A stretch of DNA of 48,427 bases. It comes from Desulfobacter curvatus DSM 3379 (GTDB lineage: Bacteria > Desulfobacterota > Desulfobacteria > Desulfobacterales > Desulfobacteraceae). The notes under the pieces were generated by a model. That model saw only the letters and a list, made by a program, of their open reading frames with translations. It made no database searches and was not told where the DNA came from. The translations under genes were made by a program, and so were the position numbers. The stretch lies in the NCBI RefSeq assembly GCF_000373985.1, contig NZ_KB893069.1, positions 1 through 48,427 on the forward strand, read 5' to 3'. Each line of letters opens with the position of its first letter. Positions within the stretch are counted from its first letter, which is position 1. Below, in pieces: positions 7,601 to 16,527 of this stretch.

Positions 7601-7615
7601 CAAATGAATCATTTG
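7601..7615. promoter_or_regulatory. Candidate IlvY operator dyad
   Basis: CAAATGAATCATTTG is a perfect 7-bp inverted repeat with one central base, extended by TTGC on the left and CAAT on the right. It lies between the divergent ilvC and ilvY genes, where LysR-type regulators bind symmetrical AT-rich sites. Assignment rests on position and symmetry only. Confidence 0.45.
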
Positions 7616-7691
7616 CAATTTTATATTGCAGATAATGAAAGGCTCGTTTAAACTACGCGAAAATACGGTTATTAACTATGTTAAGGTTAAA

Positions 7692-8573
7692 ATGGATATA
7701 CGCACCCTTGAATTATTTCACCATCTGGCAGGCTCCCTGCATTTTTCCCGGACAAGCCAGAGTTGCAATATTTCGCCGTCAGCCCTGACCCGGGTGATCC
7801 AGCGCCTGGAAACCGATGTGGGGAAACAGCTTTTTATCCGGGGCAACCGCTGTGTGGAACTGACCTATGCCGGACAGGTCTTTAAAAAATATGCAGAGGA
7901 TGTGCTTGGCCGCTTTGAACGGCTCCAGGGGGAATTATCAAAGGACGCGATTCTGTCCGGCCAGCTCTCCCTTTACTGTTCGGTGACCGCCGCATACAGT
8001 ATTTTGCCCAGCTTTATCCCCCACTACCGGGCCCTGCACCCTGGCGTGCAGATTCACCTTGAAACAGGAGACCCTGCCCAGGCCATAGATCGACTGATGA
8101 ACCGGGATGCAGATGCCGTCATTGCAGCCCTTCCCGAAAAACCCGGCGTCCAGATCAGTTTCTTAAACATGGCTGTCAGTCCCCTGATTTTTATCGGGGC
8201 CAAGCATTATCCCGATGTCCTGGTAACAGACGGCAAAGGGGGACCGGACTGGAAAAAATTTCCTTTAATCCTTGCGGACAAAGGCTTAAGCAGGGAACGT
8301 ATTGATAAATGGTTCGTTGAAAACGCCGTGGTCCCGCGCATTTATTCCCAGGTCACAGGCCATGAAGCCATTATCGCCCTGGTGAACCTGGGCTTTGGTA
8401 TCGGCCTTGTGCCCCGGCTGGTGCTTGACAAAAGCCCACTTTACCGGAATATTGTTGCCTTGGACAACATGCCGGAACTGCCCCCCTATGAAATAGCCCT
8501 TTGCACACGGGATGCAAACCTTTCCAATCCCCGGGTCCGGGCCCTTTGGGATATCGTTGCAGGAGCGTCTTGA
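7692..8573 (+). CDS. ilvY: LysR-family regulator, IlvY-type
   Basis: About 293 residues. An N-terminal winged helix-turn-helix (MDIRTLELFHHLAGSLHFSR ... SPSALTRVIQRLETDVGKQL) is followed by the periplasmic-binding-like effector domain (about 90-290). In enterobacteria IlvY activates ilvC when bound to acetolactate or acetohydroxybutyrate. The divergent neighbour ilvC makes that role likely here. The start at 7692 is chosen because it matches the family N-terminus (MDLRDLKTF-like) and has AAGG five bases upstream. The frame is open to 7626, but the extra 22 residues are not typical. Confidence 0.88.
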   Translation: MDIRTLELFHHLAGSLHFSRTSQSCNISPSALTRVIQRLETDVGKQLFIRGNRCVELTYAGQVFKKYAEDVLGRFERLQGELSKDAILSGQLSLYCSVTAAYSILPSFIPHYRALHPGVQIHLETGDPAQAIDRLMNRDADAVIAALPEKPGVQISFLNMAVSPLIFIGAKHYPDVLVTDGKGGPDWKKFPLILADKGLSRERIDKWFVENAVVPRIYSQVTGHEAIIALVNLGFGIGLVPRLVLDKSPLYRNIVALDNMPELPPYEIALCTRDANLSNPRVRALWDIVAGAS

Positions 8574-8598
8574 CTTCGGTTTTAAATATACTTAATGT

Positions 8599-9243
8599 TT
8601 ATTTTCGTTTAAACGAAAGAAAAATTGCCATGGGATTTACCGTATCATAATAGATCAGGGTGGATTGGTCCCTGGCAGTCTGTGTCTCAATGGAAAAGGC
8701 CTCTGCATTTTCCAAATTTAAAGGCGTCTTATCAGGAAAATAGATATCGGAATAGTATTCCGGGTCATAGGGAGATAAAACCACCTGCTTGGGTGTATCC
8801 ACAGCTACGACATGGCAGGGAATGAAAAATTCATAACAGACGGTCCCATTATCAAGCCATGCATTAAATGATTTAATGAATTTTACCTCAAAGGGCTTCC
8901 CGTCTATTCGGACATGGATGTAATAATTGTACGGGGCAATATAACCAAATGCCTTTTCCTTAATCACCGCCACTTCGTTGGCATCCAGGGCCTGGTTATG
9001 GTCTGAGTCAAAATCCTCGCTGATCATAACGGAAAACATTTCATCAAAAGCCCAGTTCACCCTGAAACCGGCCAGTCCCTTATCATCAAAAACAAAACCG
9101 GTACGCTGGGAAATGAATACATGGGGATGGGGTATCCCGGTAGGGGGAAACAGGATAATAAAAACCGCAAGCAATAGCGGAAAAAAATAATTAAGTCGGG
9201 GCATGGGTGTAAACGCCGTTATGTGTATCGGACTTTTTTCCAC
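8599..9243 (-). CDS. DUF1007 family exported protein
   Basis: A 214-residue protein with a hydrophobic N-terminal segment (LNYFFPLLLAVFIILFP) and the HPHVFI motif right after it, which marks DUF1007. These periplasmic proteins are often next to a nickel/cobalt (RcnA-like) permease. No permease is seen here. The region DFDSDHNQALDANEV resembles an EF-hand-like acidic loop. The outermost start is GTG 9243 without a ribosome site; ATG 9204 would place the signal peptide closer to the N-terminus. A perfect 16-bp palindrome (8603-8618) overlaps the 3' end. Confidence 0.8.
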   Translation of the reverse strand: MEKSPIHITAFTPMPRLNYFFPLLLAVFIILFPPTGIPHPHVFISQRTGFVFDDKGLAGFRVNWAFDEMFSVMISEDFDSDHNQALDANEVAVIKEKAFGYIAPYNYYIHVRIDGKPFEVKFIKSFNAWLDNGTVCYEFFIPCHVVAVDTPKQVVLSPYDPEYYSDIYFPDKTPLNLENAEAFSIETQTARDQSTLIYYDTVNPMAIFLSFKRK

Positions 9244-9469
9244 TTATATATGTATCAGCCTATATTTTCAAGGCAGCGTATCATGGTACTCACGTATAAC
9301 CTGCATACAGTTAATGTGAACGGGAGCATACGGTTCTACTCAGTTCGACAGAACAAGGCCAAAAGAGGCTTTGCCCTTGAATTTGAAAAATATCGAATTA
9401 TACTTCATCGAAGTTTTAGCGAAAATAACAACTCTCAAAAAGCTGTTACAAAACCCCTGGAGACCATAT

Positions 9470-10123
9470 ATGTCACAAGAAAAACCCCTTCCTCCCGGTG
9501 TAATCCTGCAACGGGACGGTAAAACATTTGCGGCCCGGATCACACCGCCTTCCGGACAACTCCGCGCCCGGGATCTGGAGAAAATGGCTGAACTAGTCCG
9601 AATCTATGAAGTGCCGGCGGTGAAGCTGACCTCGGGACAGCGCATTGGATTTTATGGACTGAGCAGAGAAAAAATAAATGCCCTGTGTGATGCCATGCCG
9701 TTCAGAACCGGCGGACACTATGTCCAGGCTTGTCAGGGAACAACGTGGTGTAAATTCGGGCAACAGGATGCCATGGGGCTTGCCAAAATCCTTGAGGAAA
9801 AATATGGATCCATTCCAACCCCGGCCAAAATCAAACTGGGCATTTCCGGCTGCACCTTCAGCTGTGCAGAATCTCGGCTGCGGGACATCGGCTTCATCGG
9901 AACACCCAAAGGCTGGCGCATGTTTGTGGGCGGTAATTCCGGCATGAAACCAAGAATTGCCGATGAACTGGCAAAAGAGTTGCCTACCGAAAAAGCCATA
10001 GAACTTTGCCAAAAATTTCTCGACTTTTACTGTGAAACAGCCCCGGCCAAAAAAAGGACCTCCCGTTTTGTTGAAAAGACAGGGATCCAAACCATTAAAG
10101 AAAAGTTAGGCCTTCCGCATTAA
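9470..10123 (+). CDS. Small assimilatory-type sulfite reductase (sirohaem/4Fe-4S)
   Basis: 217 residues, the size of the low-molecular-weight assimilatory-type sulfite reductase of Desulfovibrio. It carries the complete sirohaem-[4Fe-4S] motif: C88-x5-C94 (CQGTTWC) and C128-x3-C132 (CTFSC). It also has the basic SGQR pocket region and a ferredoxin-like half-domain before it. It would reduce sulfite (or nitrite) to sulfide in the cytoplasm with an external electron donor. ATG 9470 has TGGAG seven bases upstream and gives the family N-terminus; the frame is open further to 9371. A hairpin (CAAGG/CCTTG, 9354-9379) lies in the leader. Confidence 0.88.
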   Translation: MSQEKPLPPGVILQRDGKTFAARITPPSGQLRARDLEKMAELVRIYEVPAVKLTSGQRIGFYGLSREKINALCDAMPFRTGGHYVQACQGTTWCKFGQQDAMGLAKILEEKYGSIPTPAKIKLGISGCTFSCAESRLRDIGFIGTPKGWRMFVGGNSGMKPRIADELAKELPTEKAIELCQKFLDFYCETAPAKKRTSRFVEKTGIQTIKEKLGLPH

Positions 10124-10153
10124 CCCCAAAACCCCCTTCACTCAGGAAAAATA

Positions 10154-10885
10154 ATGGAATTAAACACAACCTTTGTAAACCCTGACGTCTTAACGACTCG
10201 GCAACCCTTTGAAAAACTGTTCCCCATCCAGGAGGAGACCCTGGCTGCCATCAGCCAGGACATGGAGGTCAATGGGTTTGATCCGGTATTTCCCCTGGTG
10301 GTCTGGAAAGAGGAAAATGTGCTCGTGGACGGCCATACCCGATTTACAGCCGCCAGAAACACACACCTGGATCAGGTGCCGGTAGTATACAAATCATTTG
10401 AGGACGAGGATGACGCCCTGCTTTACAGCTTCCATGCCCAACGGAACCGGCGCAACATGTCTGACGATGATATTGTAAAGTGTCTGGCGCTTTTGGATGT
10501 TGTGCACAAAAAAAATGAAGCGGGTCAAAAAACCACGCGCAAGGCGGAAAACGAAATCCGGGCTAAAGAGCTGGGCATCAGCCCCCAGAAAGTAGACAAA
10601 GCCAGAAAGGTCATGGAATACGGCAGCCCCGATATCCAGGAACAGGTTCAGGCCGGGGAAAAATCCATTAATAAGGCCTTTAACGAAGTCCAGGCCCAGC
10701 GCCGTGAAAGTGGTGAAATTAAAGGCAGGGAGACCGACGGGTTAGGGCTTTCGGCAAAGTACACCCAGTCCCTGGGAAAATTCCTCAAAGAGCTGACCCG
10801 CATCCGGGAGCAGGGATGGCAGGAGGTCAGCCGGGAAAAAGCTGTGGCCGATATTGAAGCGATCCTTGACCTGATCAGGAACTAA
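10154..10885 (+). CDS. ParB-like N-terminal domain protein
   Basis: 243 residues. The N-terminal ParB/sulfiredoxin-like domain (about 15-100) shows the box VLVDGHTRFTAA, with the G-H-x-R nucleotide-binding motif, followed by FHAQRNRRNMSDDD. A helical middle part (about 105-175) resembles the ParB HTH region (KAENEIRAKELGISPQKVDKARKV). There is no ParA gene and no obvious parS, so it is more likely a stand-alone CTP-binding regulator or nuclease-like protein than the chromosome partition ParB. AGGAAA precedes the ATG. It starts 30 bp after the sulfite reductase gene, so the two may be co-transcribed. Confidence 0.75.
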   Translation: MELNTTFVNPDVLTTRQPFEKLFPIQEETLAAISQDMEVNGFDPVFPLVVWKEENVLVDGHTRFTAARNTHLDQVPVVYKSFEDEDDALLYSFHAQRNRRNMSDDDIVKCLALLDVVHKKNEAGQKTTRKAENEIRAKELGISPQKVDKARKVMEYGSPDIQEQVQAGEKSINKAFNEVQAQRRESGEIKGRETDGLGLSAKYTQSLGKFLKELTRIREQGWQEVSREKAVADIEAILDLIRN

Positions 10886-11045
10886 GGGGTTTGAAAAAAA
10901 TAACATTAGGAACGTTCATTGATTTTGTGTTAAATTTATTCATTCCATATTTTTAAATCTGTGCGGGAAATAGGGACCGCAGAGGGTGCTTCTATCAAAA
11001 AACTGATTGACAAAAATCGTAAAGGTTCTCGGGGCCTAAAACATT

Positions 11046-13379
11046 TTGTTAAAATCATTATTTAAAAAAATTAAAGCGTTAAGGGATTCTGCGTCTAAAA
11101 ATAAAAGATTGAATTCTGAAAAGGAATTTTATTCTGCTTTCAATGCAATGAAGTCTGCCGTTTGGATTATTGATAAAGATCACTATATCTTAAAATCCAA
11201 TAATGCTGCCAACCGCCTATTCAATCACACCAAGTTAGAAATAATCGGGAAAAAATGCTGGGAAATCGTTCATGGTACTGACCGACCGGTTAAGGAGTGT
11301 CCTCTTCTAAAAGCCGGCCAAAGCTTACAACAAGAATCCATTGAACTCCAAATTAATGAAAGATGGTTTGAAGTCGTTGTAGACCCGATTCTCGATTCCA
11401 AAGGGAAGCCCTCAAAGTATATTCACATCATCACGGATATCACAGAAAGCAAACTGATATCCGAGCAACTGGAACGTAGCCAACAACTGCTTGCGAATGC
11501 TGAACGCCTGGCAAAAGCAGGTGGATGGGAATGGAATATAGACCAACAAACGATGTATTGGACAACAGAATTGTATCGGCTGCATGAATTTGATCCCAAT
11601 CAGTTTGAACCGGGTTCGCCTGAACATCTGAATGCAGGGCTTGCATGCTATAGCTCAGAAGACCAACAGACAATATTGGATGCTTTTCATAGGTGTGAAA
11701 AGGAAGGGGTTGCCTATGACCTTGAGTTTGAATTTCGAAAATCGTCAGGAAAAAAAATATGGATTAAAACCGTAGGCGAACCTATCTGGAAAGGTAATAA
11801 GGTTGAAAAAATCATCGGCAATGTCATGGATATTACCGAATCGAAATTGGCGAAGGCAGAACTTTTCGCACAATCGGAAAGAATGAAGACCTTTTTCAAT
11901 TCCATCAATGACGCAATTTTTATTCATCCCTTGAAACAAGAGAGTTTTGAATCCTTTGTTGAAGTTAATGACATCGCCTGTAAGCGATATGGATATACCC
12001 ATGATGAGTTAATGAATCTTTCGGCACCTGATATAACCGTCGAGCCCGATGTGAATGGGCATGCCCAACCCATTTGTAGAGAAAAATTACTTAAAGAAGG
12101 GCAGCTTGTTTTTGAAACATCGCATATCAAAAAAACAGGTGAAACATTTCCCGTTGAAATAAATTCAAACATTTTCTATCAAAATGAAAAACCATACATC
12201 CTTGCCGTTGTTCGGGATATTACAAATCGAAAAAATGCCGAAAAAGTACTTCGAAAAAACGAACGGTCATTTCGAAATCTGTTTGAAAATCATGCCGCCG
12301 TCAAACTCATTCTTGATCCTGATTCCGGCCGGATTATAGCGGCCAACAAGGCTGCCGCGGATTTTTATGGATGGTCTTGCAGCAAACTTGCGCAAATGAA
12401 TATTGATCAAATCAACACAAAACCCTTTGACGAAATCAAACAATTAATGGGAAATGCGAAGAACAAAGAACGCATTTTTTTTGATTTCCAACACCGGTTG
12501 GCCGACGGTTCCATACGAGACGTTGAGGTGTTTAGCAGTGGCGTTGAGATGAACGGCAAAAAATATCTCCATTCCATTGTTCATGATATCACTGAACAAA
12601 AAAAAGCGACAAGGGATATGGAGGAACTGAGAATTCAAAATTGGCACCTTAAAAAACAGGAAAGTCTTAGCCGAATGGCCGGAGCGATTGCTCACCACTT
12701 CAACAATCACCTGATGGCTATTATGGGGAATCTGGAAGTGGGCATTAAATTAATTGAGAGGAATAAATCCCCTCTTCAAAATCTGATAAAATCCATGGAA
12801 GTTGTTCAAAAGGCCGCCAAAGTCAATGGGTTGATGCTTACCTACCTGGGGAAGAACGCTTCCGGAAAAATGCAAATGGATATGGGCAAAGCCTGCAGCA
12901 TGACCATACATCTTCTTCGTGCCTCACTGCCGGTCAATATTGTTCTGGAAACGGATTTCCCGGATCAGGGCCCCATAATCTACGGGAATGAGGCTCAAAT
13001 TCAGCAGCTTGTCACCAACCTTGTCACCAATGCCGCAGAATCCTATAAAAAACATGGCACCATCCATCTTAGTTTAAAAACTGTCCTCGCCAACAAAATA
13101 CCCAAAAAGAATCGCTTCCCTGTAGACTGGATACCCGACCGCAATGAATATGCCTGCCTGGCGGTAACCGACTCGGGTTGTGGGATTGAAGAACAGAACA
13201 TCGAAAAAATATTTGATCCGTTTTTTTCGACCAAGGTGACCGGGAAAGGGTTGGATTTACCTGTTGTTCTGGGGATTGCACAAGTAAACAATGGCGTCAT
13301 CACCGTAGAAAGCAGATACAGTGAAGGAAGTACCTTTCGATTCTTTACCCCTGTGGAAACAAAACAAAATTCACAATAG
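11046..13379 (+). CDS. Multi-PAS sensor histidine kinase
   Basis: 777 residues without membrane segments. Four PAS-type sensor modules are visible (about 28-135, 147-270, 278-395 and 405-520). They are followed by a dimerisation helix with the phospho-acceptor H550 in AGAIAHHFNNHLMAI. The ATPase domain contains NLVTNAAES, DSGCGIEE and a G2-like GKGLDLPVVLGI. There is no attached receiver. The ATPase motif reads GKGLDL instead of GTGLGL, which may weaken activity. The frame opens after a stop at 11037, so TTG 11046 is the earliest start; no strong ribosome site precedes it. The partner regulator is not next to it. Confidence 0.88.
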   Translation: MLKSLFKKIKALRDSASKNKRLNSEKEFYSAFNAMKSAVWIIDKDHYILKSNNAANRLFNHTKLEIIGKKCWEIVHGTDRPVKECPLLKAGQSLQQESIELQINERWFEVVVDPILDSKGKPSKYIHIITDITESKLISEQLERSQQLLANAERLAKAGGWEWNIDQQTMYWTTELYRLHEFDPNQFEPGSPEHLNAGLACYSSEDQQTILDAFHRCEKEGVAYDLEFEFRKSSGKKIWIKTVGEPIWKGNKVEKIIGNVMDITESKLAKAELFAQSERMKTFFNSINDAIFIHPLKQESFESFVEVNDIACKRYGYTHDELMNLSAPDITVEPDVNGHAQPICREKLLKEGQLVFETSHIKKTGETFPVEINSNIFYQNEKPYILAVVRDITNRKNAEKVLRKNERSFRNLFENHAAVKLILDPDSGRIIAANKAAADFYGWSCSKLAQMNIDQINTKPFDEIKQLMGNAKNKERIFFDFQHRLADGSIRDVEVFSSGVEMNGKKYLHSIVHDITEQKKATRDMEELRIQNWHLKKQESLSRMAGAIAHHFNNHLMAIMGNLEVGIKLIERNKSPLQNLIKSMEVVQKAAKVNGLMLTYLGKNASGKMQMDMGKACSMTIHLLRASLPVNIVLETDFPDQGPIIYGNEAQIQQLVTNLVTNAAESYKKHGTIHLSLKTVLANKIPKKNRFPVDWIPDRNEYACLAVTDSGCGIEEQNIEKIFDPFFSTKVTGKGLDLPVVLGIAQVNNGVITVESRYSEGSTFRFFTPVETKQNSQ

Positions 13380-13545
13380 CCACGGTACGCCGGGGTAACT
13401 GTCAGGAAAACAGGTAATTATTTCCCCCGTGATGTCTTTTATGGGAAATTCCTGCCCTGCCAATTATAACATTTCTAATTTCACACGCAAGCAATGCCCC
13501 CTCAACACATTGAAAATATTAATTATTACATCTCAAGTTCATTAA

Positions 13546-13563
13546 TTGGCATGACTGTTGCTC
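13546..13563 (+). promoter_or_regulatory. Sigma-54 promoter of fliK
   Basis: TTGGCATGACTGTTGCTC carries GG at 13548-13549 and GC at 13560-13561 with exactly ten bases between. It matches TGGCAyG-N4-TTGCW almost fully. It lies about 50 bp before the fliK start. Confidence 0.85.
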
Positions 13564-13611
13564 TTTTGACAGTAAAACGAATAAAAAAGGCCCATAAATT
13601 AAAGGTGACTC

Positions 13612-15522
13612 ATGTTATCCAATACTTCAGACATCAATGCGTTACTGACAGGAAATTCTTCAAACGCCCTCATGGGTGTAACCAGTACCGCCACCACGTC
13701 CACAGACAGTGATGCTGGGGCATCCGCATTTCAGGGGCAGTTGGACAAGGCCATGCAGCAAGCCCCGGACATGGAAAGCACGAATGAGGTCAACACCAAT
13801 GCGAAAATGACCAATCTGTCCACGGGGGAACAGAACGCAGAAATGTCCACAGTGGAGAAATCCAATTTTCTTGTCCGAACGACGAAACAAAAGGTCTCAG
13901 ACATTGAAAATGTGCTGGAAAATGGCGGAGGCACCAAATTTCTCACGGAATTGAAAAATCTGCTTTTATCCCTTTCCAATAGCGATCTGGACAATCTATC
14001 CCTGGATGAAAACGGGCTTGAAGCTCTTGGAGATCTGCTTGTTCAAGCAGGTTTTGACCAGGCTTCCGTTGAAGAACTGATGGCGGATTTGACCCTTACC
14101 TTTGAAGAGGGTACCGACCTGATATCTGTGTCCGATTTCATGGATGATTTGTTTGAACTACCCCTTGCCGAGGATGAAGATATCACCCAGGCAGAGACAC
14201 TCATGCCGACCTCTGATTTGCCATATATCAAATCCCTTTTGTCAATGATGGGGGTGGATGAGCAGCAAATTACCTCAATCATGGATAACGTTTCCGAAGG
14301 GACTCAGGGATTTGATTTTGACGATTTTATCGAACAGTTAAAGCAGCTTTTGGATACGGCCAATGAATCCGGCTTGACCTGTCAGACCGATGAAGATGAC
14401 GCATATATGACCCTTTTGAAACAGCTTGATCTGGATTCTTTTATTGAAGAATCTGACGAGCCGTTGACCCTGGCCACATTAATTGATGCCTTTGTCCAGA
14501 AGCTTGATCTGAAAAAAGATAATTTATCGAACCAAACTGAAGAATCCGTATCAGAGGTCTTCACAACGGATCCTTTTGAGGCACTGGCAACCCAGTCCGG
14601 TCACCACGGATTGCTTAATCAACTTCTTTCCGGACTGAATATTCAAGAAGACAGTGAGGAAACCGTCGATGCTGCCATAACGCTCAGCGCAAATTCGAAT
14701 GCCATGGTAAAGGAAATTGAGGATCGGGTCCAGGTTCAGTTCATGGATCAAATCAGAGGGGGAGACGTAAGTGCAAAGGATGCTTCCAATAGCGCACCCA
14801 CGAACACTCAAACAAGAGAAAGCGATTCTGATGGTGCATTTAAAATAGCCAACAATTTTTCCGACACAACAAGAACAGCCAAAGAATCTGCATCACAGAA
14901 CTCCGTCAAAGCAGCCCAAGCCGATGCTGCGGCCCTGGAAAAAATGGCTTCCAACACCAATGCCCTGTCAGGGGATACAACATCGAAAGGTTCAGAAACC
15001 CAGAACCTTATTTTTGGCGTGGAAAAATCAACCACAACGCAGACTGTAGGGACTTCAGGCACACAACAAAGCCGGCAGGCCTTTTCCACACTACCGGACT
15101 TTGTCACCCGGCAGGTGGGCAAAAGCATTGTCCGGTCGATCAATACCGGTAGCGACACCATCCGAATGCAACTGAAGCCCCCTGAGTTAGGCCGGGTATA
15201 CATGAGTATTGACCATAATGGCAATTCCATGAAGGTCAGCGTAATTACTGAACACCAGTCAGCAAAAGATATTTTGGCAGCCAATGTCAATGAAATCAAA
15301 ACCATGCTCTCTTCCTCGGGTATTAACCTTGAGAGTTTTGAAGTTGACATGAGCAGTGATTTCCAACAGTCCATGGCCGATGCCCGGGCCCAAGATCAAT
15401 CAGCCGGAAAGAAGCAGGCAACGCGTGGATCAGGAGATGATGCCCAGGATGACCTGTCAGATAATTTAACGGCCCAGAACGCTGTCCTAAATGACAGTGG
15501 GTCGCTGCACTTTGTTGCATAA
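13612..15522 (+). CDS. fliK: Flagellar hook-length control protein FliK
   Basis: 636 residues. The N-terminal 450 residues are low in complexity, rich in Ser, Thr, Asp and Asn, as in FliK rulers that are exported while the hook grows. The C-terminal Flg_hook domain (about 500-600) is recognisable from IRMQLKPPELGRVYMSID, the VSVITEHQSAKDILAANVNE helix and LSSSGINLESFEVD. It interacts with FlhB to switch export from hook to filament subunits. AAAGGTGA precedes the ATG. A sigma-54 promoter lies upstream, and a long perfect hairpin and a dispersed repeat follow the gene. A second FliK-like protein is encoded at 28914. Confidence 0.92.
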   Translation: MLSNTSDINALLTGNSSNALMGVTSTATTSTDSDAGASAFQGQLDKAMQQAPDMESTNEVNTNAKMTNLSTGEQNAEMSTVEKSNFLVRTTKQKVSDIENVLENGGGTKFLTELKNLLLSLSNSDLDNLSLDENGLEALGDLLVQAGFDQASVEELMADLTLTFEEGTDLISVSDFMDDLFELPLAEDEDITQAETLMPTSDLPYIKSLLSMMGVDEQQITSIMDNVSEGTQGFDFDDFIEQLKQLLDTANESGLTCQTDEDDAYMTLLKQLDLDSFIEESDEPLTLATLIDAFVQKLDLKKDNLSNQTEESVSEVFTTDPFEALATQSGHHGLLNQLLSGLNIQEDSEETVDAAITLSANSNAMVKEIEDRVQVQFMDQIRGGDVSAKDASNSAPTNTQTRESDSDGAFKIANNFSDTTRTAKESASQNSVKAAQADAAALEKMASNTNALSGDTTSKGSETQNLIFGVEKSTTTQTVGTSGTQQSRQAFSTLPDFVTRQVGKSIVRSINTGSDTIRMQLKPPELGRVYMSIDHNGNSMKVSVITEHQSAKDILAANVNEIKTMLSSSGINLESFEVDMSSDFQQSMADARAQDQSAGKKQATRGSGDDAQDDLSDNLTAQNAVLNDSGSLHFVA

Positions 15523-15528
15523 GCCTCC

Positions 15529-15570
15529 TTTACCATGGATCTGTCAAAACATTGACAGATCCATGGTAAA
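15529..15570. repeat. Perfect 18-bp hairpin between fliK and fliL
   Basis: TTTACCATGGATCTGTCA (15529-15546) is repeated in exact reverse complement at 15553-15570 around the loop AAACAT. There is no T run after it, so it is not a standard terminator. It could attenuate transcription, block exonucleases or be a mobile palindrome. The gap 15571-15722 shows nothing else. Confidence 0.75.
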
Positions 15571-15722
15571 AGTGACGTTTTTATTTCATGTTTAAACGTT
15601 ACTAAAATAAATAATTTTGCAAATCTCTCTTCTTTCCTATAATCTTTACCATAAACGTTTAGTTTTCCGCACCATCCAGGTAAAATCAATGCGGGCTGGC
15701 ATAAGGTTTGCTATCATTCCTC

Positions 15723-15820
15723 ATAACGGCCATGGGCCGTCCTTGGTCTATACTACACCCAGGCTTCGGCCCACAACGAACGTTGAAAAATCTGTGTTCG
15801 TTACACAGATTTTCTTACAA
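15723..15820 (-). repeat. Structured dispersed repeat, copy 3
   Basis: Copy 3 is inverted relative to copies 1 and 2. Hairpin 1 is AAAATCTGTG/CACAGATTTT (arms around 15787-15796 and 15804-15813) with loop TAACGAA on the minus strand. Hairpin 2 has outer stem GGGCCG/CGGCCC in place of GGGCTGA/TCAGCCC. It separates fliK from fliL inside the flagellar operon. Confidence 0.8.
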
Positions 15821-15908
15821 AACCTGATTTATCAAGGACATTCGCAATTCAGCCTGCAAGGGCCGGCTGGATCAGCGAACGAACGACCAGATTATTTTGG
15901 GAGGTATT

Positions 15909-16520
15909 GTGGCTGAAGATCTGCTGGAAAATATCGAAGGCGATGAACTGACCGAATCCATGAACGTTACTGGCGAAGATTCAAATGAAGAATCCGTCAA
16001 AAAGGGATTTATCGGCAAACTGCTGTCAGGGAAAGAAAAGCTGCTCATTATTCTGCTTTTGTTTATTCTCTTATTGGGCACGATTGGTGCCGGTGCGTTC
16101 TTTTTACTGTTCAGCGGTGAAGAAGAAGAAAAGGTTTCTGAACAACCGGCTGGTGAAGATGTCGTGACCGAGGAAAGCATACAGGCGGCCCTGGAAGATC
16201 AGAGCAAAACGATATTTGAGGATATTGTACAACTTGAACCCTTTGAACAGATTTTGTTAAGACAAGATTCAAATATGCATTACATATCCCTTGGTATCGC
16301 CCTTGAAATGATGGAACCCGGATTTCGAAGACAGGTGTATACCATGGAGCCCAGGATAAGAAAAATAATTGAAACCCAGATGCGACAAATGAGATGGATG
16401 GACCTGCGAAGCCCCCAGGGCAAACTTAAATTGAAATTTACACTTCTCAACCGAATTAATCAAATTTTTCCCAACGTTGCCATAAGGCATATTTATTTTA
16501 CTAATTTTATAATGCAGTGA
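15909..16520 (+). CDS. fliL: Flagellar basal-body-associated protein FliL
   Basis: 203 residues. A cytoplasmic N-terminus of about 45 residues, one membrane helix (LLIILLLFILLLGTIGAGAFFLLF) and a periplasmic FliL domain (about 90-200) that contains LRQDSNMHYISLGIALEM. FliL forms rings around the stator units. GTG 15909 is chosen because GGGAGG lies five bases upstream; TTG 15897 would start before that site. It begins the gene string fliL-fliM-fliN-fliO-fliP-fliQ-fliR. No own promoter was seen, so it may be read through from fliK past the hairpin and repeat copy 3. Confidence 0.9.
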   Translation: MAEDLLENIEGDELTESMNVTGEDSNEESVKKGFIGKLLSGKEKLLIILLLFILLLGTIGAGAFFLLFSGEEEEKVSEQPAGEDVVTEESIQAALEDQSKTIFEDIVQLEPFEQILLRQDSNMHYISLGIALEMMEPGFRRQVYTMEPRIRKIIETQMRQMRWMDLRSPQGKLKLKFTLLNRINQIFPNVAIRHIYFTNFIMQ

Positions 16521-16527
16521 TGGTGCC

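Noticed and set aside
9354..9379. tRNA-like fold upstream of the sulfite reductase
   Set aside because: Only a single hairpin is present; no cloverleaf or T-loop motif. No tRNA or rRNA was seen anywhere in the window.
10886..11045. Short frame before the histidine kinase (EIGTAEGASIKKLIDKNR)
   Set aside because: About 33 codons without a start or ribosome site. It could be a gene remnant but I cannot identify it.
14808..15374. Minus-strand ORF of 188 codons
   Set aside because: Antisense to the conserved C-terminal half of fliK, no ribosome site or family features.
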